Under the pieces are notes generated by a model, which did no database searches, was not told the DNA's origin, and saw only the letters and a program-made list of their open reading frames with translations. Made by a program: the position numbers and the translations under genes. A stretch of 64,000 nucleotides of DNA from Aulostomus chinensis (lineage: Eukaryota > Chordata > Actinopteri > Syngnathiformes > Aulostomidae). The stretch covers positions 13,918,527 through 13,982,526 of the forward strand of contig JBBMOA010000017.1 in the NCBI GenBank assembly GCA_037954235.1, given 5' to 3'. Numbering within the stretch: the first letter of the stretch is position 1; each line of letters begins with the position of its first letter. Shown in pieces: positions 39,027 through 50,902 of the stretch.

Positions 39027-40804
39027 CCAGCAACCAGCAGAGACTGGAACTTTGGAAATAGGTTGTGCAGTGATTTTGCAGGGTTTACACGCGGTTTGGT
39101 CCTGGTCCATACTGACAGGTGGGATGGTGTCAAAGGTGATCTCAGGGCAGGTTGACTTATTGTTCTATCTGTCCATCTGTCTCTTTGTCTGTCCTTCTCT
39201 CTCTCTCCCTCTCTTGTACTATTCTCCTCTCTGTTGGCTGTTCTCTCTCTCCCTCCCGTCTTGTTTCTTTTTCTGTGTGCCAGTGCACCTGTGCTCAGCG
39301 GGGGACGTTTCAGAAACAAAAGACATTAACGCAGACTTCCAGAAAGTCTGCTCTCCTGATTGATCTTTCAACAGAGTCATTTGTAAAACTTTTAAGGAGT
39401 ATGTTGTGTGTGTAAACGTGTGTGTATGTGTGTTGGCTCTCAGTCTTGTTTTTTTTTAATTCTCTGTGTGTACTTTTTTTTTGAGTATGTGCAGTCGTGC
39501 TAGTGTTTAAAGCAGAACTATGTTGTGGACATGTGTGTTTCCTTGGCAGGGCATGTGCAAGAAGCTGGGTGCTGGAATCCATCCATTGCCAACTAGCCAT
39601 ACGCAATAAATCAAAACAGGTGTTTCAATATGTTGACTGCTGTAACATTAAGGGCCAGACGCTGTCCAGGCAATTCCTTTCCTCTTCTGCTGCTAAATCA
39701 AAAAACAGAACACTGGGATGAAGTCAAGATGTCATAGACGATGCCTTAAAGAAGTATTTCACCGCAGGAACGATGGTCTTTTCTTAAAACTGGGCAGTAG
39801 AAAATAGATTTTGCTGATACAAATCCAGAGAAAATGGGCTCAAAACCACATGGCTCCTTCTAGGGACCACTCCTAGGTTACTTGTTACTGAAAGAAACAG
39901 TTGTGCCCTGTATTGATTTGGACGAACACCCGTTACCCTCTTCTGCCCATCCCTCTGTGAGCAAAGCGCTAACAAATGAAGGTGTACCTGTAATCATGGG
40001 ATTCCATTTTGAATGCAGGAGTAGCCAGGACGAGGAGCTAACATGGAGGGAGGGTATACATTGTTCATTTATACTACCCTCAATGTAATTATACAAGGCT
40101 GCTTCAAATTGTCTTCCCTGTGAATGCTTAGTATCAATTTAAGCTACGCAGCAGTGAAGCAGAGTTTAATCCAGAGTAAAAGAATGATCATTTCAATTCA
40201 ACGACATGTGATACTTTGCTGCCATTTGGAGAAGGCTTGACTCGCTGCCATCTCGCCAAAATCTGGTGGCATTTTTGTGGTTGAATGATGCACAGCGATG
40301 ACTCAAAGCATGCTTTTTTCCTTTTTCTTTTTTTTACTTTGGACTGTGATGAGAGAACGAAAGACATAATATTTGATCGAAGGGGTTGAATATTGGAACA
40401 GAAATGGTTTGAAACTCACAAGTTGATCTCTGTTACTTGGTGAGTCTTTTGTAGAGGGGAGATTGATCGACTTCTGTATCTAAACTTAAGTGTGCCAGAG
40501 GGATTTCTCATGCTGACTTTTTCTGCTAATTACAGCCCATAAAATAATTTTCTGCAGACTCTCCGAGGTGCACTTCAACGTACGGCGTCTCTCAGAAGAC
40601 GATGCAGTGTAGAAAGTTTTTGATGCGCATGTGCCTGACTTTAGCAGAGAAAGGCCTGTATTATACTCTGAAATAAACATGGACACAGACAGCTGAGGAT
40701 CCTGCAGACACGTAATATTTCAATTTGTACTTTCCAAATTCCTCGTGTGCATAACATATCGGTGCAAATACGCTCTCTTGCATCTACCTCCAAGTACATC
40801 AGTC
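39026..40804. other. gene-free region
   Basis: No coding gene. A segment beginning CCTTAAAGAAGTATTTCACCG (39,744 onward) resembles the start of a TTAA-type MITE, but no matching right end was found. Confidence 0.45.
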
Positions 40805-41060
40805 CACAGCCCTGTTCCTCGTGTCTCTAAACCAATCAGCTCCTCCCCTGCCCTGGCATTCTCCCAGCTGTTTCTTGTTGGGTCATTACTTGAGTTTGTG
40901 TTTTTTTTTGGTTGTCTTACCCGCGTTTACTCCTTGTTTACTGGAACCTACGCTCATGTTTTTAGTTTATTTGATGATGAAAGACCTTCAGGGCTTAATG
41001 TCCTGCCTCCTTCCTCAAATCTAACAATTGGGATCAAATTTGAAAATAAATATGTGTAAA
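40805..41060 (+). mobile_element. possible LTR-type retroelement relic (copy 2)
   Basis: It shares CCAATCAGCTCC and the following CT-rich style with 9,375-9,765 in the same orientation, and ends in GAAAATAAATATG, a polyadenylation-like end. No coding part. Family assignment is tentative. Confidence 0.3.
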
Positions 41061-42028
41061 GAGTTGATACAGGTGTCTTTTAGTCAAAATCCCATCTTGG
41101 AGAGCTTCTCTTATAACTGACATGTTTGTGGGTTTAAATCAGATTCAGTGCAAAGGGAATATATTCAGTGATAAATATGTCCTCCAACACATGGGCCGTT
41201 GGTGCCCTTCTTGTGGGGACAAGTACCAGCAAATTGGCAGACTCCTGTTATCCACCCTCTGAAATTAACAGCAGAGACCCTGGTATAACACCAACATTTC
41301 AGGGGTCCGTTCAGATTTTGCTTTGATCTGGGATTACACCTGGTCTAGCTGGAGTTGAAATTCTGAAAGGATTACAACACTTTATACACCAACCCACAGG
41401 GACCATCTACTTCTGCCTTCTGTCTGTTCTACACCTCCTTTGTTACTTTTTCCTTCATCAAACTCTTTTTTTCTGTGTTCGTCTCCTTTTTCTCCACTCT
41501 GGACTTAATTATGTCCAGTTGATTCAACTTAAAGAGAAACGACGTAATCGCTAATTTGATGACAATTACTCAGAACTGTCAAATAATTCAGAATTGCAGT
41601 AAAAACTTCAGTTGTGGCAAACACACCAGCACGCACACAGGCCTTTTTCTTTTTGTCCTCATGTCCAAGTAACATCTCATCATTCATTCATCTTCCTCAC
41701 TTCCTTTTTGTTCTTCAGTTTCCTATTTCTGCTCCATGTAACTTGTGGCACCAGGATAGTCCCGTAAATCTTTAAATTGTGTCCCACATAAGAAACGATT
41801 GTGGTGAAAGACGCTGTAAAAGTTTGACGCAGGTATGATAATTCTTTCTCTCTTTTCTCTCATTCCCTCTTTTCTTGCCCTCATCCCTGATTTGATAGCA
41901 GCCTGTGCTTGTAACAGTTACAGTACCCAGCCCATAATGCACTCCAGACGGCCTGACTTCCAAATGACTGGTTGTGCTCCAAGCCTTTCCGGGCACAACT
42001 GTGGCCGCGAGCCTCAAACACACACAGG
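41061..42028. other. gene-free region
   Basis: Unique AT-rich sequence with short CT-rich runs; no gene or element recognised. Confidence 0.5.
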
Positions 42029-42091
42029 AACACACACACACACACACACACACATGCACACACACGCGCACACACACACACACACACACAC
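42029..42091 (+). repeat. (CA)n microsatellite, interrupted
   Basis: CA units with ATGCA and CGCG interruptions. Confidence 0.94.
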
Positions 42092-44114
42092 CACGTGCTG
42101 ACCAATCAAACGCTATGCCTGTCTGTCTTTGCTGCTCATTCTGTACCAACAATGCTGTTTCCTACCTGTTTCTTTCAAAGTAGACATCATTAAAACATAT
42201 TGAGCTACAAGCAGGTACATGAGCACCATGCAGGCTAACATGTGCTCATGTGAACCCACATGTGCAGCGTGTGCACCCTCTCTCAAATGTAAAGGACAAA
42301 TGAGTGATTTTGGAAACCCCCTCAGCTTCATCCAACAGATCATCCACAGGGATAGCCTGGTCTTCATTATGATGGGAAAACATTTTTTTTTCTTCTTCTT
42401 TAAACTTCATCTGCCAACTCATTTCAACTCCAGAAATAGCTTATTTTGATATCTTTTCCAACAGTCCGTCATGTGCGCCACCTTATAGCGAGGGGCTCTC
42501 TGTCAATCACCACGGCAACAGGTTTGTTTGTTTGGCGTGACCCTCATGTTTAATTGAATGTCTTTGCAGTTTTTCAAATAGGGCCGAACATAACTTCAGA
42601 AAATAAAATCTAAAAACCACAGAAGATAAAGATTTATTCTTATCCCGCATGGATAAAAATCCTGTAGGAAGACAAACACAAAGACAGGAGTCCAGGAGGT
42701 GAAATTGAACCATTTAAGCAACAATCAATCTTTTGTTTTGTCGGGACGTAACAGCGCAATATTTATGTATCCATACTGTTAGTGCTCGTAGGTTTTTTTT
42801 CACGCGAGGAGAGAGGTAATATTAAAGTATATGATAGGTATTAATTTACGCCGTCAGCCCCCAAGGCCTCATGGCTGCAGGCTGTAACGGCTCTAACCAT
42901 ACATTAATGACCTCACTCTTGAACGGCTAAATGTACACAGTTGTGTACGTTCGTGCCAAAATCAACAAACAGCCTCTTGAAAATCGCTCACTACGGAGGG
43001 AGTGTCAGAGTTTGTTCAAGCTTAAAGTTAAATCTGTGGGGGAAAAGGGCTGGCATATTTTCTCTTTACACTCGCTAGACTGTGCAAATACACACAAGCA
43101 GTGGCTGAAACAATGCAGCACCATTATTTGAAAATCCATTTAAAAACACCAGGCTGTGTACGAAACAAAGAGCAAGAACCTTGATGAATCTGTGATTACG
43201 GTGCCATTTTCTCCTCCTTAATCTCAACTCCATCATCACTGGTTCAGTAAAATGTTACTTTTGGCTGAATCAAAAACCTGTAATTGTAAGCCGGGTCTTC
43301 TATCTTTGTCAGGATATGCAGTGGGATGCCGGGTGGCCTCCCCGTACAAACATACAAGCGTTGTAGTCTCACCTGAGGAAGCACATTCTTCTTTCAGATT
43401 GATGTACGGACGCACTTTGTGTGCAAACGACACACAAAAACACACACTTAAAGGATGGGTTGTGTTGTTATATCCTGCCACCAGAGGGTGCAGACAATGA
43501 GCCCCCATCACCCAAGATTCCTTTAGGGACCAAAGAATGAACCTCCGGATGTTGGGTCGGCAAATTTAACCAACCAGACCAACAATACAAAGATATGACT
43601 ATGTATCTGTTTGAAGATGCTTTGGAAGATATGAGCTTTTTCAAACAAGCGCTCACTGTCATCACTTCTCATGCGCACGAACCCAGACACACAAACACCT
43701 CCACACAGGAGACTCGTGAATGCATGTCTGTTGTTGCTCAGAGGCAAATATCTTCGTTGGCCGGCACGAATCTCAAAATTCGGTACTCCTCCAATCTAGG
43801 TGTCCCATTTCATTCCATGTCTCTTCTAGTTAATTTTTTTGAAACAATTTGAATTTAGATTTAAATAGATTTCTGACATGAAAAATGCCTTTTTAAACCA
43901 TTTTAGATCATACCATTGTTCACAGCTTGACATAAAGAATAATTTCTTTGTGTTTTTTCATCAAAATGCTTTTTTTCACATTAAACACTGCAAGGTACTT
44001 TTAAAGGCATGCGCCAACCAATTTTACCCAATCGTGTCATGGCAACCACCAATCAATCAGTCTTCAAGCTGAGATACTAGTTAGCTAGCTAGAAAAGAAA
44101 AAGGTATTCCGTAG
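42092..44114. other. gene-free region
   Basis: No coding gene. The stretch 42,845-42,935 (ATTAATGACC, GGCTGTAACGG) is less AT-rich and repeat-free. A CTCF-like site is listed at 43,478. Confidence 0.5.
43478..43493 (+). promoter_or_regulatory. CTCF-like motif
   Basis: CCACCAGAGGGTGCAG matches the vertebrate CTCF core (CCASYAGRKGGCRS) at all but one position. It could mark a boundary or loop anchor in the bmp4 desert; occupancy is unknown. Confidence 0.45.
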
Positions 44115-44165
44115 TGTCTTTGGCTGTTGTCTATCTGGTTTGGGTATAGACAACAGCCAAAGACA
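44115..44165 (+). repeat. perfect 20-bp inverted repeat with 11-base loop
   Basis: The left arm at 44,115-44,134 (TGTCTTTGGCTGTTGTCTAT) and the right arm at 44,146-44,165 are exact reverse complements, separated by 11 bases. The symmetry stops at both outer edges. It may be a recent local inversion-duplication or a small hairpin. It is too short on its own for a typical microRNA precursor. Confidence 0.9.
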
Positions 44166-45726
44166 ACACCCAAAGACCGCGGTTACAGGTACGCTGGCTT
44201 GAATACATTTGTGCTGTGAAAGAGGAGATGTTTGACGAGTCCAGATTTTGCGCAAACCCTCTACAGAGGCAACTACATGGAGCATAAGACGGGCTTTGTT
44301 TCTCTCTCTCCCTGTAAGACACTGCTATCCTGATGAACCCGAATGATGACAAGCTCTGGATACACCCACTTTTCAGCCTTCCAATCAAAATTCTTCCAAT
44401 GTTATTTCCCGCCTTTCAATTCTGTTTTGCTCAGAAATACATCATGATATAGAAGTTACCCACACACGCTCAAAATAAAGAACCAGCTGGACTCTAAACA
44501 TGAGCGTAAGAGTGAAATGTAGCTGAATAGCACATTTTACCAGTATCTGTCTTTTCATTCACTTCTTGAGCGTAGACTCTATCCAGACTTTTTAGGAGTG
44601 TACACTAATGTGATAACAGCAGAACATGCCTGTAAATGTGTAACAAATGAATAAAAGAATAATGGATTCAAGTGGAAATGTTCAAGTCCAAGCTGCAGTC
44701 TCAATAGTCATTAGAGTGAACGTTGCCAAGAACGCTGAACTCAACTGCTATTGAATATGGAAAAGTCATTAGTGTAGCGAGTGCAGACTCAAGTAGGGGT
44801 CAGGGGGTCAAAAATATTAGATCTTCTGCATGTGTTGCATTATTTTGTTGAATTATTTATGCTTGCATATAAATATGGAAACTTCATCAATGCAGTTCGT
44901 ATCTACAGCTGGAGGGGGGGGGGTGCAAACATACATGACCAATCGCATCTATTAAATCAACGGCAGTTTGGAAAACTACACAATATTTTATCTTTTTTCA
45001 TCTTAAGTTTATGTGTTTGGTTGCTAGGCGAAGACCCACATCTTCATATTACAGCAAGATGGCATCAGTTCAAGGCTCACGCAAAGGATTGTACAAAATA
45101 ACACTATTTATTTCTGGGCTTTAACTAACGCCTTCACTCTGATGGAAGCATTTACAGTTACTTAGTGGTTCTCAACCTGGGGTTTGGGACCGCAATGAGG
45201 TGGCAAGATGACTTGTGGAGGTGGACAAAAGTTTGTCAGAAAGGAGTGGACCACCAATCTGATTGTTAAGTCTCCAAATAATGATTATACAGTAGAAAAA
45301 TTGGATTTAAATCGAACCTTTAAGATCAAAGACTTGAGAGAAAATATCTTTTTTTTGACCGAGTCACCAAATCAAGATGTCATTTATATCATGTCATTAA
45401 ATTGTATCATATTTTATAGATGTACCATTTTAGAGCAGATGTAACTAACTTGCTGTATAATCTTTTTTTACTTGGTCTGTTTTTATATTCATTGTACAAT
45501 CATTCTATTATATTTAAACATTTGTTAAACATTTGACTGTCTGTGACTCCCATGCAAACATCTGCTTGTATCCCGAGAGCAAATATGTGAGACTGATGTG
45601 ACATCAGCTTAGAATTTAGAGTCACAGTAACACACTACTGCCAGTGTTTCACATTACTCCTGCCCTTCAGCATATTTCTTATTGTTAAAAAACCTGGAAC
45701 ACATACACACTTCCTTTGAATGCATC
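44166..45726. other. gene-free region
   Basis: AT-rich unique sequence apart from the possible hAT end at 45,161; a G run lies at 44,913-44,922. No gene recognised. Confidence 0.5.
45161..45215 (+). mobile_element. possible hAT transposon end fragment
   Basis: TAGTGGTTCTCAACCTGGGG at the start is the wording of a widespread hAT terminal repeat, followed by a degenerate GGGACC ... GAGGTGGC segment. No matching right end or target duplication was found, so it is an end fragment at best. Confidence 0.4.
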
Positions 45727-45737
45727 ACACACACACA

Positions 45738-45769
<32 letters not shown>

Positions 45770-45782
45770 GACACACACACAC
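45727..45782 (+). repeat. (CA)n microsatellite, interrupted
   Basis: CA units with TGCGCG and GA interruptions; it abuts the dispersed repeat at 45,783. Confidence 0.93.
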
Positions 45783-46020
45783 AGCGTTGCGCAGCTAACC
45801 TTATTTGGGCATTCCTTTGACTTCCATTCATATGGACAGCCTTACCAATGTACTTATATTAACCCTAACCAATTGATGCCTTATCTTAAACTTAAGCTTA
45901 ATTTTAACAAAGTTTAACTCTAACTTCAACTAGGACCTCAGAACTTACATTGTACTTCATTGGGACCAGTCTTTGGTCCCCATGAGGATTATGTGTCCTG
46001 ATAAAGTACGTGTTTGTACC
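45783..46020 (+). repeat. dispersed fish repeat lying between two CA arrays
   Basis: It contains GACTTCCATTCATATGGACA, TTAACCCTAACC and then GGGACCAGTCTTTGGTCCCC with ATGAGGATTATGTGTC. This order is one I recognise from a repeat that recurs in many fish genomes between or next to CA arrays. Its formal class is not known to me. The CCCTAA hexamers inside belong to it and are not telomeric. Confidence 0.5.
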
Positions 46021-46071
46021 AGAAAAGGTCTCTAAAAGGTAACAAAAAAAAAACAGTCATACACACACAAA

Positions 46072-46073
<2 letters not shown>

Positions 46074-46124
<51 letters not shown>
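46074..46124 (+). repeat. (CA)n microsatellite
   Basis: About 25 CA units, on the far side of the dispersed repeat. Confidence 0.95.
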
Positions 46125-46129
<5 letters not shown>

Positions 46130-46245
46130 ATTTGCATCACGCTTTACAAAGCCACAACAGACACATCAGCAGTGATCTTTTCCAGTGGCCTCCTCCACCA
46201 ACAAATCTTGATAGGCTCTTGTTAACTCAGAGCCGAAGCAGGCCG

Positions 46246-46248
<3 letters not shown>

Positions 46249-46301
<53 letters not shown>
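46249..46301 (+). repeat. (CA)n microsatellite
   Basis: About 26 CA units. Confidence 0.95.
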
Positions 46302-46302
<1 letters not shown>

Positions 46303-47029
46303 ACTAATATCCCACCCCCAGTTAGGCACCCACAGTCCCTAACTGTGGCTGACACATCAAAGGGTCTTGTCCAAGGAGGGAAGTCAGGGAGGGTCTGGGG
46401 AATCATGGGAGACAAAGGAAGCGATTAAGAGATAAGGATCAGTCTAAGATATGACATTTCATCCTGGGCAGATCCGGTAGACACACTCCATTCAGAGAAG
46501 ATTATAAAGGGAGGAGGGAAGGGAGGAGGGAAGATCTCTCTCTCTCTCCCTCAGCATCAACTTTATATATGAAAAAACATGGGAAAAGGTTTACAGTTTG
46601 GACTTCCTCTTAAATGTGTTCCATCAGTCCAGTCCACCTCACCCGAACCCTCGCCCTGCTCACTTCAAATAACAGGACAACATCAAAGGATGTGTTGGAG
46701 CATCTCCCTCCATGTACAGCAGCCATGTATGTAACTACTACTCCTGCTTATGTGCTACATGCTTACACATTTAAAAATTTCGCACGCAATCTCAAATAGT
46801 GTCCTGCACCACAAAAGCGGTGAATTTGAAAAAAAAAACAAAAAAAAACCCGCTCCTCTTTGTTGGCCTAATTGCCTCGGGGTCGTGTTACGTCTCCCGT
46901 TTCACGTTGTTGCTTTCAAACTGTAGTCCGCAAGCCGGAGTCACAATCCACCTGCCGCTCAGAGAGCCAAACAAAGGGTCAGCGTATGAACACAGAGGGA
47001 GTCTGTTAGCAAATAAACACTGAGATCTC

Positions 47030-47240
47030 CAGCCACTCAAACTACTCGCTTCTCACATATTTATGCACCTGAAAGAGTAGAAGCTGCTGGTCGCCGCTAA
47101 CGAATCAATGAGCCGTCACCTTAATGAATATCAACTGTTATGATGCTGAAATTTGTTTCCCTGGGAAGGGAACAGGGAGCTGGTGTGCATTCACAGCTTT
47201 GTGTAATTACAGGAGGGTCTTTTTTTAATTATTTTATTTT
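47030..47240. promoter_or_regulatory. candidate conserved non-coding element
   Basis: Repeat-free block with TTAATGA (47,121-47,127), TTATGATGCTG and TAATTA (47,214-47,219). Texture and motif content are enhancer-like. Unconfirmed. Confidence 0.3.
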
Positions 47241-47690
47241 TTAAGTAAATTCTCAGCCTTGCCGGCAGCTTCAGAGATAAATGAACTGTCTATAATTTCC
47301 TACCATATGTGTAAATAAAGAGAGCGACGTAAGATGTAAAAAGCCTTTATACGTGGGCCACTTGTTTTTGTTGGAAGGAAGAAATCTGTCACATTCAAGA
47401 ATAACTTATACGAATTGGCTGCATCAATGTATTTCTCTGCTGACTCCAAACCTCAAATGTATTTAAATAGAACATGTTTTGGTTCCACTCGGATCTCCGT
47501 CATGCCAAAATATGTAAAAACATCCAGATTTATACTTAAAGGAGGATGTGTTTTATGATGTTGTTGGGTATCCACCCACCTCAGAGTGTTTAACACCTCA
47601 AAATGATGAATAATTCAAGCACAAAAGCCAACATTTCCAAAATATTGAAAAATACATTAATGAAAGGAAATGCTGTAAATCTGTGGAATA

Positions 47691-47700
<10 letters not shown>

Positions 47701-47723
<23 letters not shown>
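47701..47723 (+). repeat. (TA)n microsatellite
   Basis: About 11 TA units after an A run. Confidence 0.9.
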
Positions 47724-48059
47724 CAAAGTGCATATAAATGTAAGAATGTAACCTATTGCATCATTTACACATTTAGGTTGACATACTACTTAAAATTGAA
47801 ATTGCACATACATGTATGATTAAAATATATTGATGTATACAAACGTTCATTCAGCTCATAATAACAATCCGCTGAGGCATGAATACATACAAATGCTCTA
47901 ATATAAGAAGAAGACGAAGGCAATTGCATGTCTGTCTGGATGATGGAAACTAAAGTAGAAAAAGGAACCAAAAAGACCTTAAATGAAAGTAAACAAGAAT
48001 CTGTAAATTAAAATAAAGTCAGTTGTACTTGTGCATTCTAGGCTGTTCCAGTGAAGGTG

Positions 48060-48230
48060 AAGGTGAGTGTTTTCACAGCGTCGGTGCAGTGCCGGAGGGC
48101 CGGCCGGCACACCTGTTCAGTGGGAGATGCGAGGCGAGGGCTCTAAATACAGGCCAGGGGAGCGTCAGGGGGCCGGGCTGTCCAGCAGCCATCTTTTCAT
48201 TAGCCGTATCTAATGAAACTGCATAGGGAC
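48060..48230. promoter_or_regulatory. candidate regulatory element with a homeodomain palindrome
   Basis: A GC-richer block ending in TTTCATTAG (48,195-48,203), a 6-base spacer and CTAATGAAA (48,210-48,218), a perfect 9-bp inverted pair of TAAT-type sites. It could bind a homeodomain dimer. It also has CACACCTG E-box sequence. Function is inferred. Confidence 0.35.
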
Positions 48231-48728
48231 CGGGGAAGAAAGACCTACTGCAGGGACACCCTGCCCTGCCCGAAATTACACCAGAGACTTGCCCACAAAA
48301 GAAGCATTCCGTCCACACAGCGACACTGGCACTTGACACCAATATTTAAACCCGAAGTGGAACTCAACAAGTGGAAATTTCCATTGCGATCCCTTCCCAG
48401 TCGGGGAGGATTGGTGAGAGAAACGACTGTTGAGGGGGTTTAATCACACAGCGTGTAACCCCCACTACACACATACTCACACACTCCATGCCCCTGACCC
48501 TCCCTTCTTGTACACTTTGTTTGGGAACAGTTGTCAAGATGGAAATATCTGATACTCTTTCTAATCACTCCGGCAGCAATTACTGTTATTAAGCTTTCTT
48601 TGAGAATGCTTCATTGTTTTTCTACTGACACCACTGACAGACACCAGGGGTGTTCACAGCCCAAACGGAGCGAGCATGGCAGATTTGTGGCTGTGGACAC
48701 TCTTAAACATATATGTGAAAGCAAGCAA

Positions 48729-48729
48729 G

Positions 48730-48766
<37 letters not shown>

Positions 48767-48770
48767 ACAA
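48729..48770 (+). repeat. (GC)/(CA)n microsatellite
   Basis: A short GCGCGC start, then about 18 CA units with one TA interruption. Confidence 0.93.
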
Positions 48771-50172
48771 TACACTTCAGTGTTAGCAGCGGGAAGGCTA
48801 CCCAGAAGGCAAGGCTGGAGGAGGAATGGAATGACCACAGTCCTATAGCAGCCTCAGTTACCCAGAAATGGACCACTAACAGCCCTGAGCTGGTCCTCGT
48901 TTGGGCAAAATAGTCTTTGCTATCTATGCTATAATGCCATAAAAGAAGAGGACAATATTAGGCTCTGTGCTAGCTTTGATTTTATACACAGAAATTCAAA
49001 ATCCTCAAACTGCTAACATGCAATACCGACAGTGAGAATTGGTAAAGTTCCATTTTGGAAACGTCCCAGGAAAGAGTAGAACCAGGTGACATGTTCTCAT
49101 CTGCTCTACTTCTGCTTTCAGAATCCAGTAAAGTCACAAAAACCTCATGCTCCATATAAACAAAATGAAATGAATCTCAGAAACTCAATATTTATGATAT
49201 ATTCAAGTCATCTGTGTGTGTTGCAGTATTGACAGTTTGGTAACATGAACCAAACCTAAGCTAGCTGCAGGACAAAAATTTAATCAAACAATGGAGATAC
49301 TTATTTGGGCTCAGCACAAATACTTATCTTGTGTTTCATCACCAACGGTGCCATGTTAACAAACCTACAGCACAGAGCTCGCAGAAACTTCCGGCTTCCC
49401 TGGTGGGATATTCTGAGTGTGTAATATGCACCATCTCCTACCTAAGACTTTGGAATTTTCACACTTGCCAGTTGCTCGTGAATGCTCCATGAGCATGTAT
49501 GGTTACCATAGTATAGTTTAGCATGTTAGCATGCTGATCCTGAGTAATTAGCATTTGGGAGCACAGCGGAGGCTGATTTCATTTTTGCAGTTAACTGAAG
49601 CATTAGATGAAATTATTTCAGTTAATACTCATGGAAAATGAATGAATGAATGTCGAATATTCAGCGGGAATCTATTATATGGTTGGTGAGACATTTCATA
49701 AAAACTGGAAACCAGTCAGTAAAAGTGTGAACGGAAGAGAAAATCTTGAGCTGCTGGTGATGCTGGATGGAAAGGGGCTCACCGAGTTCAATAATCCACA
49801 GAACACTGTGAATGTCTGGTGTGTTTTTTTTCCACAAATATTATGTAACGCTAGTGGTTGCTTGTTGTTGTTGTTACTTCAAAAATTATTCATTTACCAT
49901 CTATGAATCGGTAAATCATCCCAGCACAGTAATGACGGATTCACCTGTGTTTGACCATTACGCTTCTCCTATACTACCTATGCTGTACTCGACCTGCATC
50001 AGTGTGTAGGTGTTTGGTGGCGACGACCCCACGGTCGAGCACGGCGGCTTCCATGTGCCTGGGTGGAGGTGTGTGTGATGAGGGAAGATGAGTCAGACAG
50101 AGGTGAGAGGAGGTGTCACACAGATAACCCCTACAGGTGGACAGCGAGAGGGGTCTAAGGTTTCAGAACTGG
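48771..50172. other. gene-free region
   Basis: No coding gene. The segment around 49,515-49,535 (AGCATGTTAGCATGCTGA) is wording common in fish dispersed repeats, but no boundaries could be set. Confidence 0.45.

Positions 50173-50244
<72 letters not shown>
50173..50244 (+). repeat. (GT)n microsatellite
   Basis: 36 uninterrupted GT units. Confidence 0.96.
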
Positions 50245-50247
<3 letters not shown>

Positions 50248-50857
50248 GAACAATATACTCGCTATATAAGAAAGTAAGGAGATTGAAAACTGGAGCCATG
50301 ACCTCGAGCTGCACTGACATCAGCTGTCATCACACTGGTTTTTCTGTCGACTAACTGTTCCCAGTTTGGGCCTGGAGCGAAGCATCCACACATTCTGGTG
50401 TGTCATGACTGTCTTGTTTGTCTTTAAAATTCCATCCATAAAAACCACAAAAAAAACATTCCCACCTCTATTAGTATCAAGTCTTCCAGATAGTTTTGGT
50501 TTTAAACACCACCTCAGTAAAAATGTGGGTGAGTGGAATTTCATTTGCGGTGTAGAAGGCATTCAAAAATCACTTTTAGAAAAATTCAACAGAGACCCGG
50601 TCTCTCAGAATGACACCAAGTCATTCTATCTGAAGATTCTCATTGAAATAAAATATGTTTTTATACCAATATTTGCAGATTTAGACTCAGCGAGGAATGA
50701 CACGATACTCACCTTGGTCTCAATGCAGGAGACTTCTGCTCTGTTTTAATTAGCTGAACACACTATTCTCTCACTGGGTTACTTTATTTGTTTTTGTTTC
50801 TGTGTGGTTACAAAGTAAAGCTTTAGAATGTCATACGGACCGATATCCAGCATGAAC

Positions 50858-50902
<45 letters not shown>

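Larger units (their letters stand above)
46302..48730. other. gene-free region with candidate elements
   Basis: No coding gene. It includes two candidate regulatory stretches (47,030-47,240 and 48,060-48,230) and a TA array (47,701-47,723). Confidence 0.5.

Noticed and set aside
38652..39319. Three overlapping minus-strand open frames of 92-196 codons with Ser-Leu-Ile-Tyr repeats
   Set aside because: They are translations of the GATA/GACA/GA satellite; the repeat reads open in all frames.
45855..45875. CCCTAA units suggesting telomeric sequence
   Set aside because: Only about two hexamers, embedded in a known-looking dispersed repeat; not a telomere array.
48023..48342. Overlapping open frames on both strands in a GC-richer block
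   Set aside because: No protein family features; the block is better read as a candidate regulatory element.
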